Assembly: GCF_026151205.1 (NCBI RefSeq)
Contig: NC_087081.1
Location: 6,505,246 to 6,569,245 of the forward strand
From: Bolinopsis microptera
Taxonomy: Eukaryota; Ctenophora; Tentaculata; Lobata; Bolinopsidae
DNA length: 64,000 nucleotides
Direction of reading: 5' to 3'
Shown here: positions 24,036 through 34,794 of the stretch, piece after piece
Layout of the letters: every line of letters starts with the position of its first letter
How positions within the stretch are numbered: position 1 is the stretch's first letter
Translations under genes and position numbers: made by a program
Notes under the pieces: model-generated
Told to the model about the DNA's origin: nothing
The model's database searches: none
What the model saw: only the letters and a program-made list of their open reading frames with translations

Positions 24036-24202
24036 GAGCTTGTTCTGAGGATGCCCGGCTTTTTTTCGGGGGGTGCACCCCTAGATCCGCTGTGTTCAGT
24101 TACAACTCCATCACTGAAGTTGCATGCAGCCCCACCTCGAGCAGGATGTGGCTCTTCACCACGCACAGACGGTCTGAATGTACAGAGTTGAATCTGCAGC
24201 AT
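24032..24202 (-). CDS. candidate short RTE ORF1 (56 aa)
   Basis: Inside the element's 5' region, an ATG at 24202 opens 56 codons ending in TGA at 24032-24034. The stop overlaps the ORF2 start codons as TGATG. RTE elements are known for a very short first ORF overlapping ORF2. The product is basic and Pro/Gly-rich (RGEEPHPARGG, then RGAPPEKKPG) without a known domain. The stop/start overlap suggests reinitiation as a way to translate ORF2; this is inference. The same frame is also open through the flanking minisatellite, which is irrelevant to the element. Confidence 0.5.
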   Translation of the reverse strand: MLQIQLCTFRPSVRGEEPHPARGGAACNFSDGVVTEHSGSRGAPPEKKPGILRTSS

Positions 24203-24232
24203 CCTAGGTTTACCCGTAATAGAGCAAAACCT

Positions 24233-24593
24233 TGGTGTTGTGGTGGTAGTACATTGTGGGGCTGGGGGCCTTGAAGTGGTGTTGTGGTGGTAGTACATTG
24301 TGGGGCTGGGGGCCTTGAAGTGGTGTTGTGGTGGTAGTACATTGTGGGGCTGGGGGCCTTGAAGTGGTGTTGTGGTGGTAGTACATTGTGGGGCTGGGGG
24401 CCTTGAAGTGGTGTTGTGGTGGTAGTGCATTGTGGGGCTGTGGGCCTTGAAGTGGTGTTGTGGTGGTAGTACATTGTGGGGCTGGGGGCCTTGAAGTGGT
24501 GTTGTGGTGGTAGTACATTGTGGGGCTGGGGGCCTTGAAGTGGTGTTGTGGTGGTAGTACATTGTGGGGCTGGGGGCCCTGAAGTTGGGGCCG
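24233..24593. repeat. 44-bp minisatellite, right part
   Basis: About eight copies of the same 44-bp unit as at 20667-20754, with single-base variants (acattg/gcattg, ggggg/gtggg). The first 10 bases are the right target-site duplication of the LINE. It ends in the GC-rich sequence GGGGCCGGCCGCCGGGGTGG. Confidence 0.95.
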
Positions 24594-26255
24594 GCCGCCG
24601 GGGTGGTACAAATTGGTCGAGGGAACTGTTTTACAGTGAAGGAAACGTTCTGAGGGTAAGTTAAATTCTTATTGAACATTGTTATGGTTAATGGTTTTCA
24701 GGATTCTTTAGCTAGTGTAACCCAGGATTTCGATTAAAGAATTAATTTTAAAAATATAAGTCCTGAAATAACATCAAAGACACTAACAGAGCCAAAAAAC
24801 ATAAGAAAACAGACCAAATCTCATTTCGGGAAAAGACAGCACAAAAAAGGTTAGAACTATGACATAACTGAGAGATCAGAGTGAAAGTTTTGAGATACAA
24901 TCTTGCCCTGACATGTTAACACTCACAAGATAAACAAAAGTAACGACAACTAAATTGGTGCAAGCAGATATCTATTATACACCCCGCGAAGGTGAGAAAC
25001 TGTTTACCCTGTGTATAAAACTCTAGCCAATCACCATGACAACACCGCCCACGTGACTCATACAAACCAATCAGTCACCCGTTCTCTTGGTAACGCACGT
25101 GACACACACGTGGTCAATCGAGGGAGGCGGATGCTAAAGGAATAACGTATTTTAAGATAATTGGACAATTAACAGTGAACAAGGGAGGGAGAGGGTTTTT
25201 CTCAGGGAACAGGTTAGTGTACAACAATCTGTGCCCCCTGGAGGGTAGGATAATAATAGGGGCTACAAGCTGTTAATGTGTACAGGTGTAAACTGTAACA
25301 CCTTGAGATGAGGGGGCAGTGTAAACAATGTGACAGTTTTAATAAACCTAAATAGCAGCTAGAGTATAATCCTCCTTGACTAATATAAGTATGAACCATT
25401 AAGTGGGTGTAAGGGAGTAATATGGTGGCAAGCTGCACAAGTGTAACACATTGAGGTAAAGTAAACAATGTGACAATTTAAATTGATGTAAGTTAGTAAA
25501 ACTAAATGGCAGTAGTATTAATGTCCTCTACCACTGTAACCTTATGAGGACCAGGTTCTACAGGTGCAGTGTACAGTATAAGATAGCGAGACTTATGTGA
25601 ATAATGTTTTAAACTATTTTCTACAATTAAATACATTTATTGAGTATTATGAAACGTTTTAACCAGGTGTAGCTAGTCCACAGGCCCTGGCTCCATAATA
25701 ATAATATGAAGAATTCGTTTCACTCATTGATGAAAAGCTCGAACATTATATGTTTTACAGGATATAAGTGACAAATACACACCATGAACGTGAAAAGCAG
25801 TTAGACTTAGTGACAAGGTTGCCAAGATTACCCAGACTCTCCGATTTCAGACAACCATTTCACTGTCCACACCATCACATGGACGAGAACCAGCTCTTTT
25901 TTCTAAAGAATGCCCCTTTGTTTGCGAGCTCTACCAGTAACAATGAAGAAGACATGAACCCAACAACAATAAAACAATAGAACTTTTGTCTTCATCTGTT
26001 AAATGTGTTGTCTCCCTTATCTGCAGCTTTCTTCAGCGTATCAGAATGTAGCAGCCTACTACCCATCGGTTACTGGGCCGTGCTCAGCCTGTCATTCCGC
26101 CGAACATAATAGCCTGAGGTCCCCAGGTAACCCATCGGTAAAAGGGGGGTGGGGCAGATCAATTGAACTTACACTACTCACACTTATAATAATACACGTA
26201 CAGCTATGTGTAGGTGATGTCATGACAAAGTATTGATTGAAATAGTTGACTCAGC
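24594..26255. other. no recognised gene; CCAAT/E-box cluster at 25025-25115
   Basis: The frames at 25768-25980 and 26003-26236 are open, but I cannot link them to a domain or a consistent splice phase. Confidence 0.4.
25025..25115. promoter_or_regulatory. CCAAT/E-box cluster
   Basis: Within 90 bp: CCAATCACC, CCCACGTGACTCA, CCAATCAG, GCACGTGAC and ACACGTGG. The combination matches the modules at 8.3, 11.3, 14.4 and 34.8 kb. Promoter function is inference. Confidence 0.4.
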
Positions 26256-26838
26256 TACAACAACAGGAATATTAAAGGAAGATAACAACAGGAATATTAA
26301 AGGAAGCTAACAGCAGGAATATTAAAGGAAGCTGACAGCAGGAATATTAAGGGAAGCTAACAGCAGGAATATTAAAGGAAGCTGACAGCAGGAATATTAA
26401 AGGAAGCTGACAGCAGGAATATTAAGGGAAGCTAACAGCAGGAATATTAAAGGAAGCTAACAGCAGGAATATTAAAGGAAGCTAACAGCAGGAATATTAA
26501 AGGGAGCTAACAGCAGGAATATTAAAGGAAGCTGACAGCAGGAATATTAAAGGAAGCTGACAGCAGGAATATTAAAGGAAGCTGACAGCAGGAATATTAA
26601 AGGAAGCTAACAGCAGGAATATTAAAGGAAGCTGACAGCAGGAATATTAAAGGAAGCTAACAGCAGGAATATTAAAGGAAGCTAACAGCAGGAATATTAA
26701 AGGAAGCTGACAGCAGGAATATTAAAGGAAGCTAACAGCAGGAATATTAAAGGAAGCTAACAGCAGGAATATTAAAGGAAGCTAACAGCAGGAATATTAA
26801 AGGAAGCTGACAGCAGGAATATTAAAGGAAGCTGACAG
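26256..26838. repeat. 25-bp minisatellite with binary A/G variants
   Basis: About 23 copies of AACAGCAGGAATATTAAAGG plus AAGCT. The base after AAGCT is A or G in an irregular order along the array, so the array carries an internal variant map. A few units have AAGGGAAGC or AAAGGGAGC. Confidence 0.97.
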
Positions 26839-27275
26839 CTCGCAGAGAGGAAATGAACAATTAGCTGAGTAGCCGGAACAGTGTGAGGAACTGACGGTTA
26901 TTAAATTACTACGTCAGTTGGCGCGGAAGCAGGCATGTTAACAGAACATGAACATCACTAAAGCTACTTATTTAAGCTATTTATTTAAGCTATTTATTTA
27001 TTTAAAGCCATTACTGTCTCTTTAACTTCCGGCACTGATTTATCTGCAGAAAAATGGCGAACATTTTTTGTCGTCAAGATAAGACTCCCTGTAAACTGTA
27101 GAGATGCTTCAAATTCACTGAGATTAATGACAACTATTTGCCAATGTTTATTGGCGTTAAATTAGCAGTCTAGTCGTCTTCATCCGTAAAACCCCGATTT
27201 ACCGCGCACCCAAAATCGCAAAATTAATAAATATTGTTGTCTCCTGAAACCACTTTAGGGTTAGACGGGTTCCTG
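26839..27275. other. no recognised gene
   Basis: AT-rich spacer. TATTTAAGC direct repeats lie at about 26966-27005. Confidence 0.45.
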
Positions 27276-27287
27276 CTAGTAAGTATA
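27276..27287. repeat. target-site duplication of the second LINE, left copy
   Basis: CTAGTAAGTATA, repeated exactly at 29109-29120. This defines the insertion boundaries. Confidence 0.85.
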
Positions 27288-29108
27288 CATACATGTTACA
27301 TGGCGAGATCTCCATCCAAAAGGATTAGTCTGCGTCATCTGCGTCATTACTTTGTATTATACAACTTCGGCGGGTAATATTTCTCCATCCTTTTCGATCT
27401 GCAGCCAATCTTCTCATACAATCAATCGTGAGTCCATTACGATCCAATCTCTGCTCAGCATCTTCAATAAACACATCATTTAAGCTCTTCCTAGGCCTGC
27501 CTCTTGATCGTTTCCCATGCTTCGGTTTCCATTCAAGTAGATAGTAAGGTAACCGATCTTCAGGCATTCTACTGACATGTCCAAACCAACGTAGCCGTTT
27601 TGTTGCTATTATGTCAGTAAGAGCAGTTATTGAAGCCCTTCTTAAAACATCTTCATTTCTTACTCGATGGAACCACCTCACTCTCAGGATTCTGCGTAAG
27701 CAGTACTGATGGAAAGACTCTAATCTTCTTGTCTGCACTTGAGTCGTGTTCCATGTCTCACTTCCATAGGTCAGAATGGTAAGAACAGCTGCGATGTAGA
27801 TTCGCACTTTGTTGTTAATGCTTATGTTCTTATTCTTCCAAATGTTATTGAGTTGGTTAAAAGCTCCGGTTGCTTTTCCAATCCTAACACTTATTTCTTT
27901 ATCGATCTTGCCATCCGATGTAATTTTGGCACCCAAATAAGTGAATTGAGTGACCTGCTTTGCAGAGTTTCCATCGACAGTAATATCTATGGTCCTATTC
28001 TCTGGGAGTGGGTGCTGCGACGTATCTTTCCCAATTACCATGATCTCTGTTTTCTTTGCGTTCATCTTTAAACCCCCAAGCCCACAGTATTTCGCAATAT
28101 TGTCCGTTGTTTCTTGCAGTCCCTCGACAGTGTCATCCATGCCTGCTATGTCATCAGCATAGTCCAAATCAATGACACATTTTTCTGGTTGTCTGGAACT
28201 TTGTCTGTACTGAAGAGTAAAACCACGCGATATATTTTTAAACTTCTCGGCAAGTTCTAATCCCCAGTTAAGTACAAGGTTGAAAATGGGAGGCCCTTGC
28301 ACATCACCTTGTCCAGTCCCCGAATCGACATCAAACCATCTTGTCAATTCCCCATTGACACGAACTGCACTTTCAGTTGCTCTAAAGAACGCTTTGAAAA
28401 CATTGATGTATTTTGTTGGAAGACCATAATGTTCAAAAGCTTTCCAAATAAAGTCACGATTGATTGAATCAAAAGCAGCTTTAAAATCAATAAAGTTTAT
28501 ATACAAAGGGACGTTGAATTCTATACAATTGTGTATTATACAATGGAGGGAGTATAGCTGATCTATACAAGAACGGTTTCTCCTGAAACCACACTGATTT
28601 TCTCTAAGTAACTTTTCAAGCCCATTACTTAGTCTTTTTAACAACACGATTTGAAATAACTTCGATACGGTGGAGCGTAGAGTTATCCCTCTGTTGTTGT
28701 TGCAATATGTGAGGTCCCCTTTCTTTGGGATGATGGTGATGATTCCTTTCCTCCAATCACTAGGAATATCCTCACTTTTCCATACAGTTTCAAACAAATC
28801 TTTTAACCAAGGCAGAAGTCCAGGAGAACCGTACTTTAACTGCTCATTTGAAATTTCATCAATTCCAGCACTTTTGTAGTTCTTCAACTTCTTGATAGCT
28901 TCCTCAATTTCAAACAAGGACGGTGGCTCATCATCATTACTAAGATATTCAAAAGAAAGTACCTTTTCGTCCTCATCCAATAGAGAGAAATCCACCGCAT
29001 CTGCTGCTGGCGTCAAGAGTTCTTCAAAATATTCAGCCCAGCGATGTGACTGAGCTTTGGGATCTGATATAAGTGTCCCATTCTTATCCCGCACTGCCGC
29101 AGATCTGT
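27288..29108 (-). mobile_element. 5'-truncated LINE (reverse transcriptase part only)
   Basis: An 1821-bp insertion bounded by the 12-bp duplication CTAGTAAGTATA. It begins inside ORF2, just before the RT-proximal segment, and ends 37 bases after the ORF stop, without a poly(A) tail. Truncation at the 5' end with an intact 3' end is the usual outcome of incomplete target-primed reverse transcription. The reading frame is still open, so the insertion is probably recent. Confidence 0.9.
27325..29106 (-). CDS. reverse transcriptase, 5'-truncated LINE ORF2
   Basis: About 593 codons, open from the truncation point. The GTG at 29094 is not a real start. Visible blocks are RWAEYFEELL, IKKLKNYKSAGIDEI, WRKGIITIIPKKGD, RGITLRSTVSK, CGFRRNRSC, motif A INFIDFKAAFDS, motif B GTGQGDVQGPPIFN and motif C DLDYADDIAG with both catalytic Asp. 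The thumb/C-terminal region has TYGSETWNT and RLRWFGHVSRMPEDRLPYYL, then GRPRKS. The endonuclease half is missing, so it cannot mobilise itself. It is clearly distinct from the LINE at 20.8 kb. The protein ends in an Asp/Ala repeat encoded by tandem GACGCAGAT. Confidence 0.92.
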   Translation of the reverse strand, partial: RSAAVRDKNGTLISDPKAQSHRWAEYFEELLTPAADAVDFSLLDEDEKVLSFEYLSNDDEPPSLFEIEEAIKKLKNYKSAGIDEISNEQLKYGSPGLLPWLKDLFETVWKSEDIPSDWRKGIITIIPKKGDLTYCNNNRGITLRSTVSKLFQIVLLKRLSNGLEKLLRENQCGFRRNRSCIDQLYSLHCIIHNCIEFNVPLYINFIDFKAAFDSINRDFIWKAFEHYGLPTKYINVFKAFFRATESAVRVNGELTRWFDVDSGTGQGDVQGPPIFNLVLNWGLELAEKFKNISRGFTLQYRQSSRQPEKCVIDLDYADDIAGMDDTVEGLQETTDNIAKYCGLGGLKMNAKKTEIMVIGKDTSQHPLPENRTIDITVDGNSAKQVTQFTYLGAKITSDGKIDKEISVRIGKATGAFNQLNNIWKNKNISINNKVRIYIAAVLTILTYGSETWNTTQVQTRRLESFHQYCLRRILRVRWFHRVRNEDVLRRASITALTDIIATKRLRWFGHVSRMPEDRLPYYLLEWKPKHGKRSRGRPRKSLNDVFIEDAEQRLDRNGLTIDCMRRLAADRKGWRNITRRSCIIQSNDADDAD

Positions 29109-29120
29109 CTAGTAAGTATA

Positions 29121-30974
29121 ATAGTTAAAGTAGTATCGAATCTAACTTATCGAATAAGTTGTAATATCGGCGACATAAAAAAACTCGTTACAAGCCTGAA
29201 TTAAAGGAAGATAGCCTATCATTTAAACTATAAAGATGCTTCACATACACTGAGATCGATGACTAAGACAACAATTTGGCGATTATTTATCGGGTTCAAA
29301 TTGAAAGTCTCGCCACCATTTAATTAATTATCAAGTAATATATAACTGTATCAAGACAAGCAGTGACAAGCAGTGACACTTCAGATATTATAATAACGGC
29401 GATAAAAACTAAGCATTGCAAGGCTGGAGACGAAAAAGGGAGGAGGACAGCAAATAAGCGTTTTGACTGGCGGAGGGTAGCAAATAAGCGTTTTGAAGAA
29501 GGAGGAGGGTAGCAAAATGCAAATGATGGGCACACACTGCACTACTACACAATATATAACCCACAACAATAATAACACTGTATAAAACACAACAATATGA
29601 TGAGAATGTGTGATACTGCCTGTAAAACACACAGTGTGTGTCTACCTGTATATCTTTTGTTATGTCAGGGGACTGGGGTACTGAGGTGTACACTTAGACT
29701 AATATCCAGAAGATAGCATCAGATAAGTGAATAGGGCAAAAACGTGAAGTGAGAATTGCCAAAAACACACAGAATAATGCACTTACAACTTAGTACAATG
29801 TTTCGAAGAGTCACGAGAAAACAAATAAGAAATAGACTCAAAGATTTCAATTTGTAATGCTTATTATTCTCAGAAAGGACCAACAAATATAAAACTCTCC
29901 GAGCCTTACAACGTTCACTAACCACCATACACCATTAAACAGCTATTAAGTAACGATTATACACTTCTGTAAATTGCATGTTGAAACAAATCAACTTTCT
30001 TTCTGCACACTTCTGATACACAGTACTGGACCTTCTCAGAGGTTATTAGCGCCAATTATTGAGGAGGAGATTGCTTGCGGAGAGTTGCTTGCTAATATTT
30101 TAGGTACCTTTTCTCGACAGTAGCAAGATGCTGAAAGGAATGCAGTTTAAAATTGAGAAACCAATCAGAATCTTGAATTGCTTCTTAACTCCACACACGA
30201 AGGTAGAAAGGAGCTGTTTTACTGTTGCAAATGTTGAATTTTAAACGTAAAACAGCAACACTGGACGTAACTCTGTAGCAAAATGATGCGGAAGAGAAGT
30301 GTGACCATGACATTCTAAGGAATTTCAAGACGAGGACAAGATTAACGAACCAAAGCCGAAAGCCAGACCAGTCGTGAGTCTAGTCAATAAACAAATTCCA
30401 TCATACACACAAACACCGCGAAGACTTTTTCTTTGTAACTGCGACAAAACACAGAGTATAACGACAAGAGGGTCAGGTACGAGTCACCGATATCATAACA
30501 CAAAGGAACACGCTCTCCCCCTTAACCTCAGATAACACTACAAACAAGCCAGATAAACCGTGTCACGTGACTGAACACGTGGGCGTGACGCCGCGCACCA
30601 TATCACCTCCTTTTGACAGGTCGATATCAAAGTAATCGGGGGGATGTGCTCGTCAAAGACCTGCGAGCCCTACAAACGCAAGATAAAGTTTACCGACCGC
30701 AAATGAAATGATCTGCCCACTGCACGGAAACTGGAGCCTTAGTTTCGGTAAAAAGGTGGAAGGTGCTGGAGCTGTGGGGACCGGGTGCAGCTGGAGGGGG
30801 GCTACAAACTACAAAGTGAGCAGGTAACTGGAGGGAGGCTGCTGGGGAGTTACTTTAGTTAGCTGGGTCTTTAGATCATTTCTATTATCTGTACGGTCTG
30901 TGTTCCAATCAACACCGCAAGGAACGCTAGGAACGCTTTGATAAAAACTAAGACTAAACCTTGTGGAGAAGACC
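29121..30974. other. no recognised gene; paired E-boxes at about 30561-30582
   Basis: AT-rich. A roughly 31-bp phrase (GGGTAGCAAATAAGCGTTTT) is repeated at 29467 and about 29436. TCACGTGACTGAACACGTGG holds two E-boxes 15 bases apart. Confidence 0.45.
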
Positions 30975-31218
30975 AAAGAGAGACGAATAATGGAAGAGAG
31001 TGAAAGTGATGTGGGGGTCGTCTAGGTGGTCATGATAAGAGAGACGAATAATGGAAGAGAGTGAAAGTGATGTGGGGGTCGTCTAGGTGGTCATGATAAG
31101 AGAGACGAATAATGGAAGGGAGTGAAAGTGATGTGGGGGTCGTCTAGGTGGTCATGATAAGAGAGACGAATAATGGAAGAGAGTGAAAGTGATGTGGGGG
31201 TCGTCTAGGTGGTCATGA
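30975..31218. repeat. 61-bp minisatellite, four copies
   Basis: Four near-identical copies; the unit carries AGAGAGACGAATAATGGAAG and GTGGGGGTCGTCTAGGTGGT. One copy has AAGGGAGTG instead of AAGAGAGTG. Confidence 0.95.
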
Positions 31219-31989
31219 TAATTTGGGGTATATCTTTTTATTGGATTACAACACAACAGTAATACGGTAATGGAATTATAATGGAATAGGCCTGACAAAT
31301 TGGGGGAATAAAGCGGACGATTGTTTGACAATTATTAAGGATAATTGTTGTTCGTATGATAATTATGAAGGATAAAGAATATTTGAATATTGCTAATGTC
31401 AGGAAAATGGTAGCAGCTTCCAGTGCGGATAAACTACGATTTTAAAATAGTTTAGAAACTGGTCTGTCATAGTTTGATAAGTATAAAGGCTAAACGGTAT
31501 AAAATCATCATTAAAGCCTGAAAAAACGGTAGTAGAAATATGCTGGCACTATAACGGATGAATTATTAGAAACTTACCGCTCTTCTACCAGCTGTATCTG
31601 AGAGGCAGTTAAAACCACTGCAAATCCACAGCCAGCACGGATAAAATTAAACAGTCGCACTAAATACCAATGAAATTAAACCCATTCAACCTCCCAACTC
31701 CGAGCAGCTCAGGGCCCGAAATAGCAAGTAAATCATTATGATTGTTATGATGATGAGGGTCCTGCAGGTGAGATTTACTGCTAGAGTTGGGGGATTGAAT
31801 CAGGTTTAAGGGAGATGGAGAGCAGGTACCTAGTTCACATGTTTATAAACTATCTCAGTACACGTGAGGGAAGAAACAAGGCCTCACACGTGAGTCTTGC
31901 TGTAGTCTCTGTTATAGTTACAGCACTACGTATCTGTATAGATATCTCTTTCAATCATTTATATGCGCCAGATGGGTTTATCTTAGTTA
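31219..31989. other. no recognised gene; two E-boxes at about 31861 and 31886
   Basis: AT-rich non-coding sequence. Confidence 0.4.
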
Positions 31990-31990
31990 T

Positions 31991-32031
<41 letters not shown>

Positions 32032-32040
32032 GAGGGGGGG
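31990..32040. repeat. poly(G) tract
   Basis: About 50 nearly uninterrupted G, capable of forming G-quadruplexes and prone to sequencing and assembly length errors. It makes the frame at 31815-32342 a spurious glycine-rich ORF. Confidence 0.95.
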
Positions 32041-32122
32041 GTCACTCAGTGCGTGATAGTATCTCGATACAGAAGAGATCAGGCTCACATATCAAAGTTT
32101 CCCCCAGCAGTCCAGCAGCAAT

Positions 32123-32205
32123 CTTAGTGACGTCACGAAGTCACTTGTTCTTAGTGACGTCACGAAGTCACTTGTTCTTAGTGACGTCACGAAGTCACTT
32201 GTTCC
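32123..32205. repeat. 27-bp tandem repeat with CRE palindrome, three copies
   Basis: Three copies of a 27-bp unit, TTAGTGACGTCACGAAGTCA plus CTTGTTC. Each contains TGACGTCA, the full cAMP-response element bound by CREB/ATF bZIP factors. Further CRE-like and E-box sites follow at 32400-32445 (GGCGTCATGACACGTGG, TGACGTCATG). A regulatory role is inferred. Confidence 0.75.
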
Positions 32206-34107
32206 GGGTGACTGACTGGCCATGGCACCAGATTGAAGGACTCTGGCACCAGATTGATGCAGTTTACGGTTCACTTATTACTTTATTAGATGATAAATTT
32301 AGGGCCTCTTATTGTATCCAATATGTCCCCGATACAATGTGATTATTCTAACAGACTAATTGTAATAATGTTGTCTGGGACTGGTAGTTTAGTATGCAGT
32401 GGTGACACGCGGCGTCATGACACGTGGTGTGACGTCATGAAGCAGTGGGTCGTGTCATACTGATCGTGTTTTGGTAAATTTTGGGGGTGTTTTTTGGAGC
32501 ACCCTTCTTAGAAATAATAGGTTTTTGGGACACACCCTTGCAAATAGTATTAGGCATAATTGAAATTGAAAGCAGTGCCACCAAACGAACAACTCTAGAA
32601 ACAGAACAAATTGAAATTTTAGAAATATCTTTCTGATGCTGATAAAATCGAAAAATTGAAATGTTGAATATTTTACACCTCACTAAAGTTTTTGAGTATG
32701 AAGACAATGTGAAGATGATAAAACCTCTCAAGTGACAATCATGAAGTACTTGACGAGATAATGAGATTACAATATCTGAGCACTGTGTACCATGTTAAGA
32801 CATGATACTGGTTCATTCCTTAGACAGCATTAAAGAGACGCGATCATATTATCGTTAATCCATAAAAACTTATCAAATATTGATAGGGCGATCGCCGATC
32901 ATTGATCAATAGAAACTTGGACAAATAATAACGAGACGATCATTTAACTTCTAATCTATGCTACTTAGCAAGGTTAAACATCAAAGGACATGTTTGCAAA
33001 CACTGGTTTGCACCATCAGGTATTACCAGTAATCTGATTAGCACTTCGCTAAACACCGATATCCGAAACTGTGAGGAAGTTAAAGTGACAAGGTTATCAG
33101 TAATTAGTAATCAGTACTGTTTATATCGGTGACATAATGAAACCCAAACACGACTTATCGGTGCAATCGCTATTAAAATCGGTTTCGCCGCTCATCAAAC
33201 GAACTGAGCTCTGTTGAAATTCTCAGGCTGCATGGTTAACACTTCACAGGTTACTAAAACTGATATTAAAACTGATTTAACATTCAAGGATTGCGAAGAA
33301 ACAAATCTCCCTCAAACAGCCACGTTAATTATAACGAAGCCCACAATCCTGCAGAATCTCTGAGAAAGTTCACAAAACCGCTATTACAGCGGACTGAAAG
33401 TGCAAGGAGGAACAGTTAAAGCTGGAGGAATGACAAATATCAGTAAACAAAATATGATCCGCTCATAATATTTACAATACCTATACCCTCAAATTGTAGC
33501 CCTAATTATTCACAACCGGACGGATCCCTTTCTTTGTATTGAGTTTGTCAAATCACAGGACCACGATTAATAATGAGCCCTTTTATTTGGAGAGAAGTAT
33601 GTGCGAAAAGGATAAACGAAATTCCGAACTTCTGACCAGTCTAACGCTATGCAATTGCGAATCGAACATTTTCCGGGAATTAAATGCCAAATATTCGGAG
33701 GGTTTCACCTTTAGTAAGTCTAAGGAAATATCCAGAGTAAGTTTTAATATCTTAATCTGCAGACAGATCATCATGCTCGAGACTTTAAACCAACAATACT
33801 AACACAAGCTTCAAGATCATAAAACGTGTTTAAAACACAAACAACGAAACCGCGATAACAAGATCAGATATGTAAGAGGGGCGAGAATTATATCAGAGTT
33901 AATATTAGACAACAAGATTAGAAGTTATCCGCGGAAATTGTATCAATTATTGGTGGAAATTGTATCAAATTTAGTCCAGATCCATGACTCTGATGTTGTG
34001 ACATAGGAGAGGGCCATCTTGTAGGAGTAGGAACGGTTGCGGAGGAGCAAAAACAGAAATCATATCCCATATCCTAGATATATTCAACATAATCTGATAA
34101 TTTTCAG
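32206..34107. other. no recognised gene
   Basis: AT-rich. No exon-like frame with splice signals was found. Confidence 0.4.
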
Positions 34108-34173
34108 CTGCGATAAGTATAACGGAAGTGGGATCCTAGACTTGTTTGATGGAAGGTACACACTCATTCGATT

Positions 34174-34521
34174 ATGGATACTTCAAACCGGCAAAAAATA
34201 CCTTCCATACTGACGTCTGGATTGAAGATGAGACGGGTTTCTAGAATTACTGGGAAAATATTGTTAGATAAGACAGAAGGGTTTGTGGATATCATTATCC
34301 TTTTGACAGACGGATTTTTGTACTCATCAAAACAAAATCAGGCTAAGTATAAACCTCTTAGTTCCAGGATTAAACTGTTATTTCAGAGCAAACATGTTGA
34401 GACCTACCGTCAATCACATCCTGTAAATCTACCAGTTTTCAAAATTCAAACTATAGACGAACCCTGGTTCCTGACGGCTGACGCATATTCAACGAAACGG
34501 GAAAAGTATCAAACCAAATAA
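34174..34521 (+). CDS. unassigned 115-codon ORF with faint PH-domain-like pattern
   Basis: ATG to TAA, 115 codons. The pattern IIILLTDGFLYSSKQ, then KPLSSRIKLLF, then PVFKIQTIDEPWFLTADA and STKREK loosely follows the strand order of a pleckstrin-homology domain (display of a loaded strand, a middle strand, and a last strand before the EK..W helix). The helix Trp is missing, because the frame ends soon after STKREK; a weak donor (AA|GTATCA) lies there. An in-frame TGA at 34147 and a good acceptor (TTTTCAG) at about 34107 do not fit together in phase. It may be a decayed exon or chance. Confidence 0.2.
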   Translation: MDTSNRQKIPSILTSGLKMRRVSRITGKILLDKTEGFVDIIILLTDGFLYSSKQNQAKYKPLSSRIKLLFQSKHVETYRQSHPVNLPVFKIQTIDEPWFLTADAYSTKREKYQTK

Positions 34522-34794
34522 AAATACTACATTAACTCTAACAGAGAATACAAACTATAATCAGTCTAAACAGTTAAGAAGTTAAGAGTCCTAACAAACA
34601 TAAAAAGATAAAAGAGAGCCTCATAAAAATCTGCTAAAATAAGCCGAACAATCCTCCTCAGCGCAAGTAAGTAACAAGTTAACTCATGCTCAGAGTTAAC
34701 AAGTTGTTACTCAGAGTATATACCAATTACAGTGCCCCGTCCCTCTCAAAGGAGTCTAAACCAGGATACTGTCCTACCTACCCACCATCCCTCC

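Larger units (their letters stand above)
20755..24232 (-). mobile_element. near-intact RTE-like LINE inserted in a minisatellite
   Basis: A 3478-bp non-LTR retrotransposon flanked by the 10-bp duplication TGGTGTTGTG. It has a short 5' region with a small ORF (24032-24202), then one long ORF of 1088 codons (endonuclease plus reverse transcriptase). The 3' region is only 14 bases and continues a tandem TAAGTCAG motif that includes the stop codon. Small first ORF, overlapping ORFs, very short 3' end and simple-repeat tail are hallmarks of the RTE clade. The uninterrupted ORF and perfect duplication suggest a young insertion. The reverse transcriptase motif C, however, reads FADE instead of FADD. 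Confidence 0.92.

Noticed and set aside
24100-24679. Proline/histidine-rich minus-strand ORFs
   Set aside because: Translation of the 44-bp minisatellite. Only the part inside the LINE (24032-24202) is kept as a candidate ORF1.
25768-25980. Possible plus-strand terminal exon after TTTTACAG
   Set aside because: All three frames directly after the acceptor hit stops early; the open frame begins only later with GTG.
26256-26838. CRISPR-like array
   Set aside because: Repeats are contiguous without unique spacers, in a eukaryotic context.
31815-32342. 175-codon ORF with a glycine run
   Set aside because: The run is the poly(G) tract and the rest covers CRE repeats; no protein family pattern.
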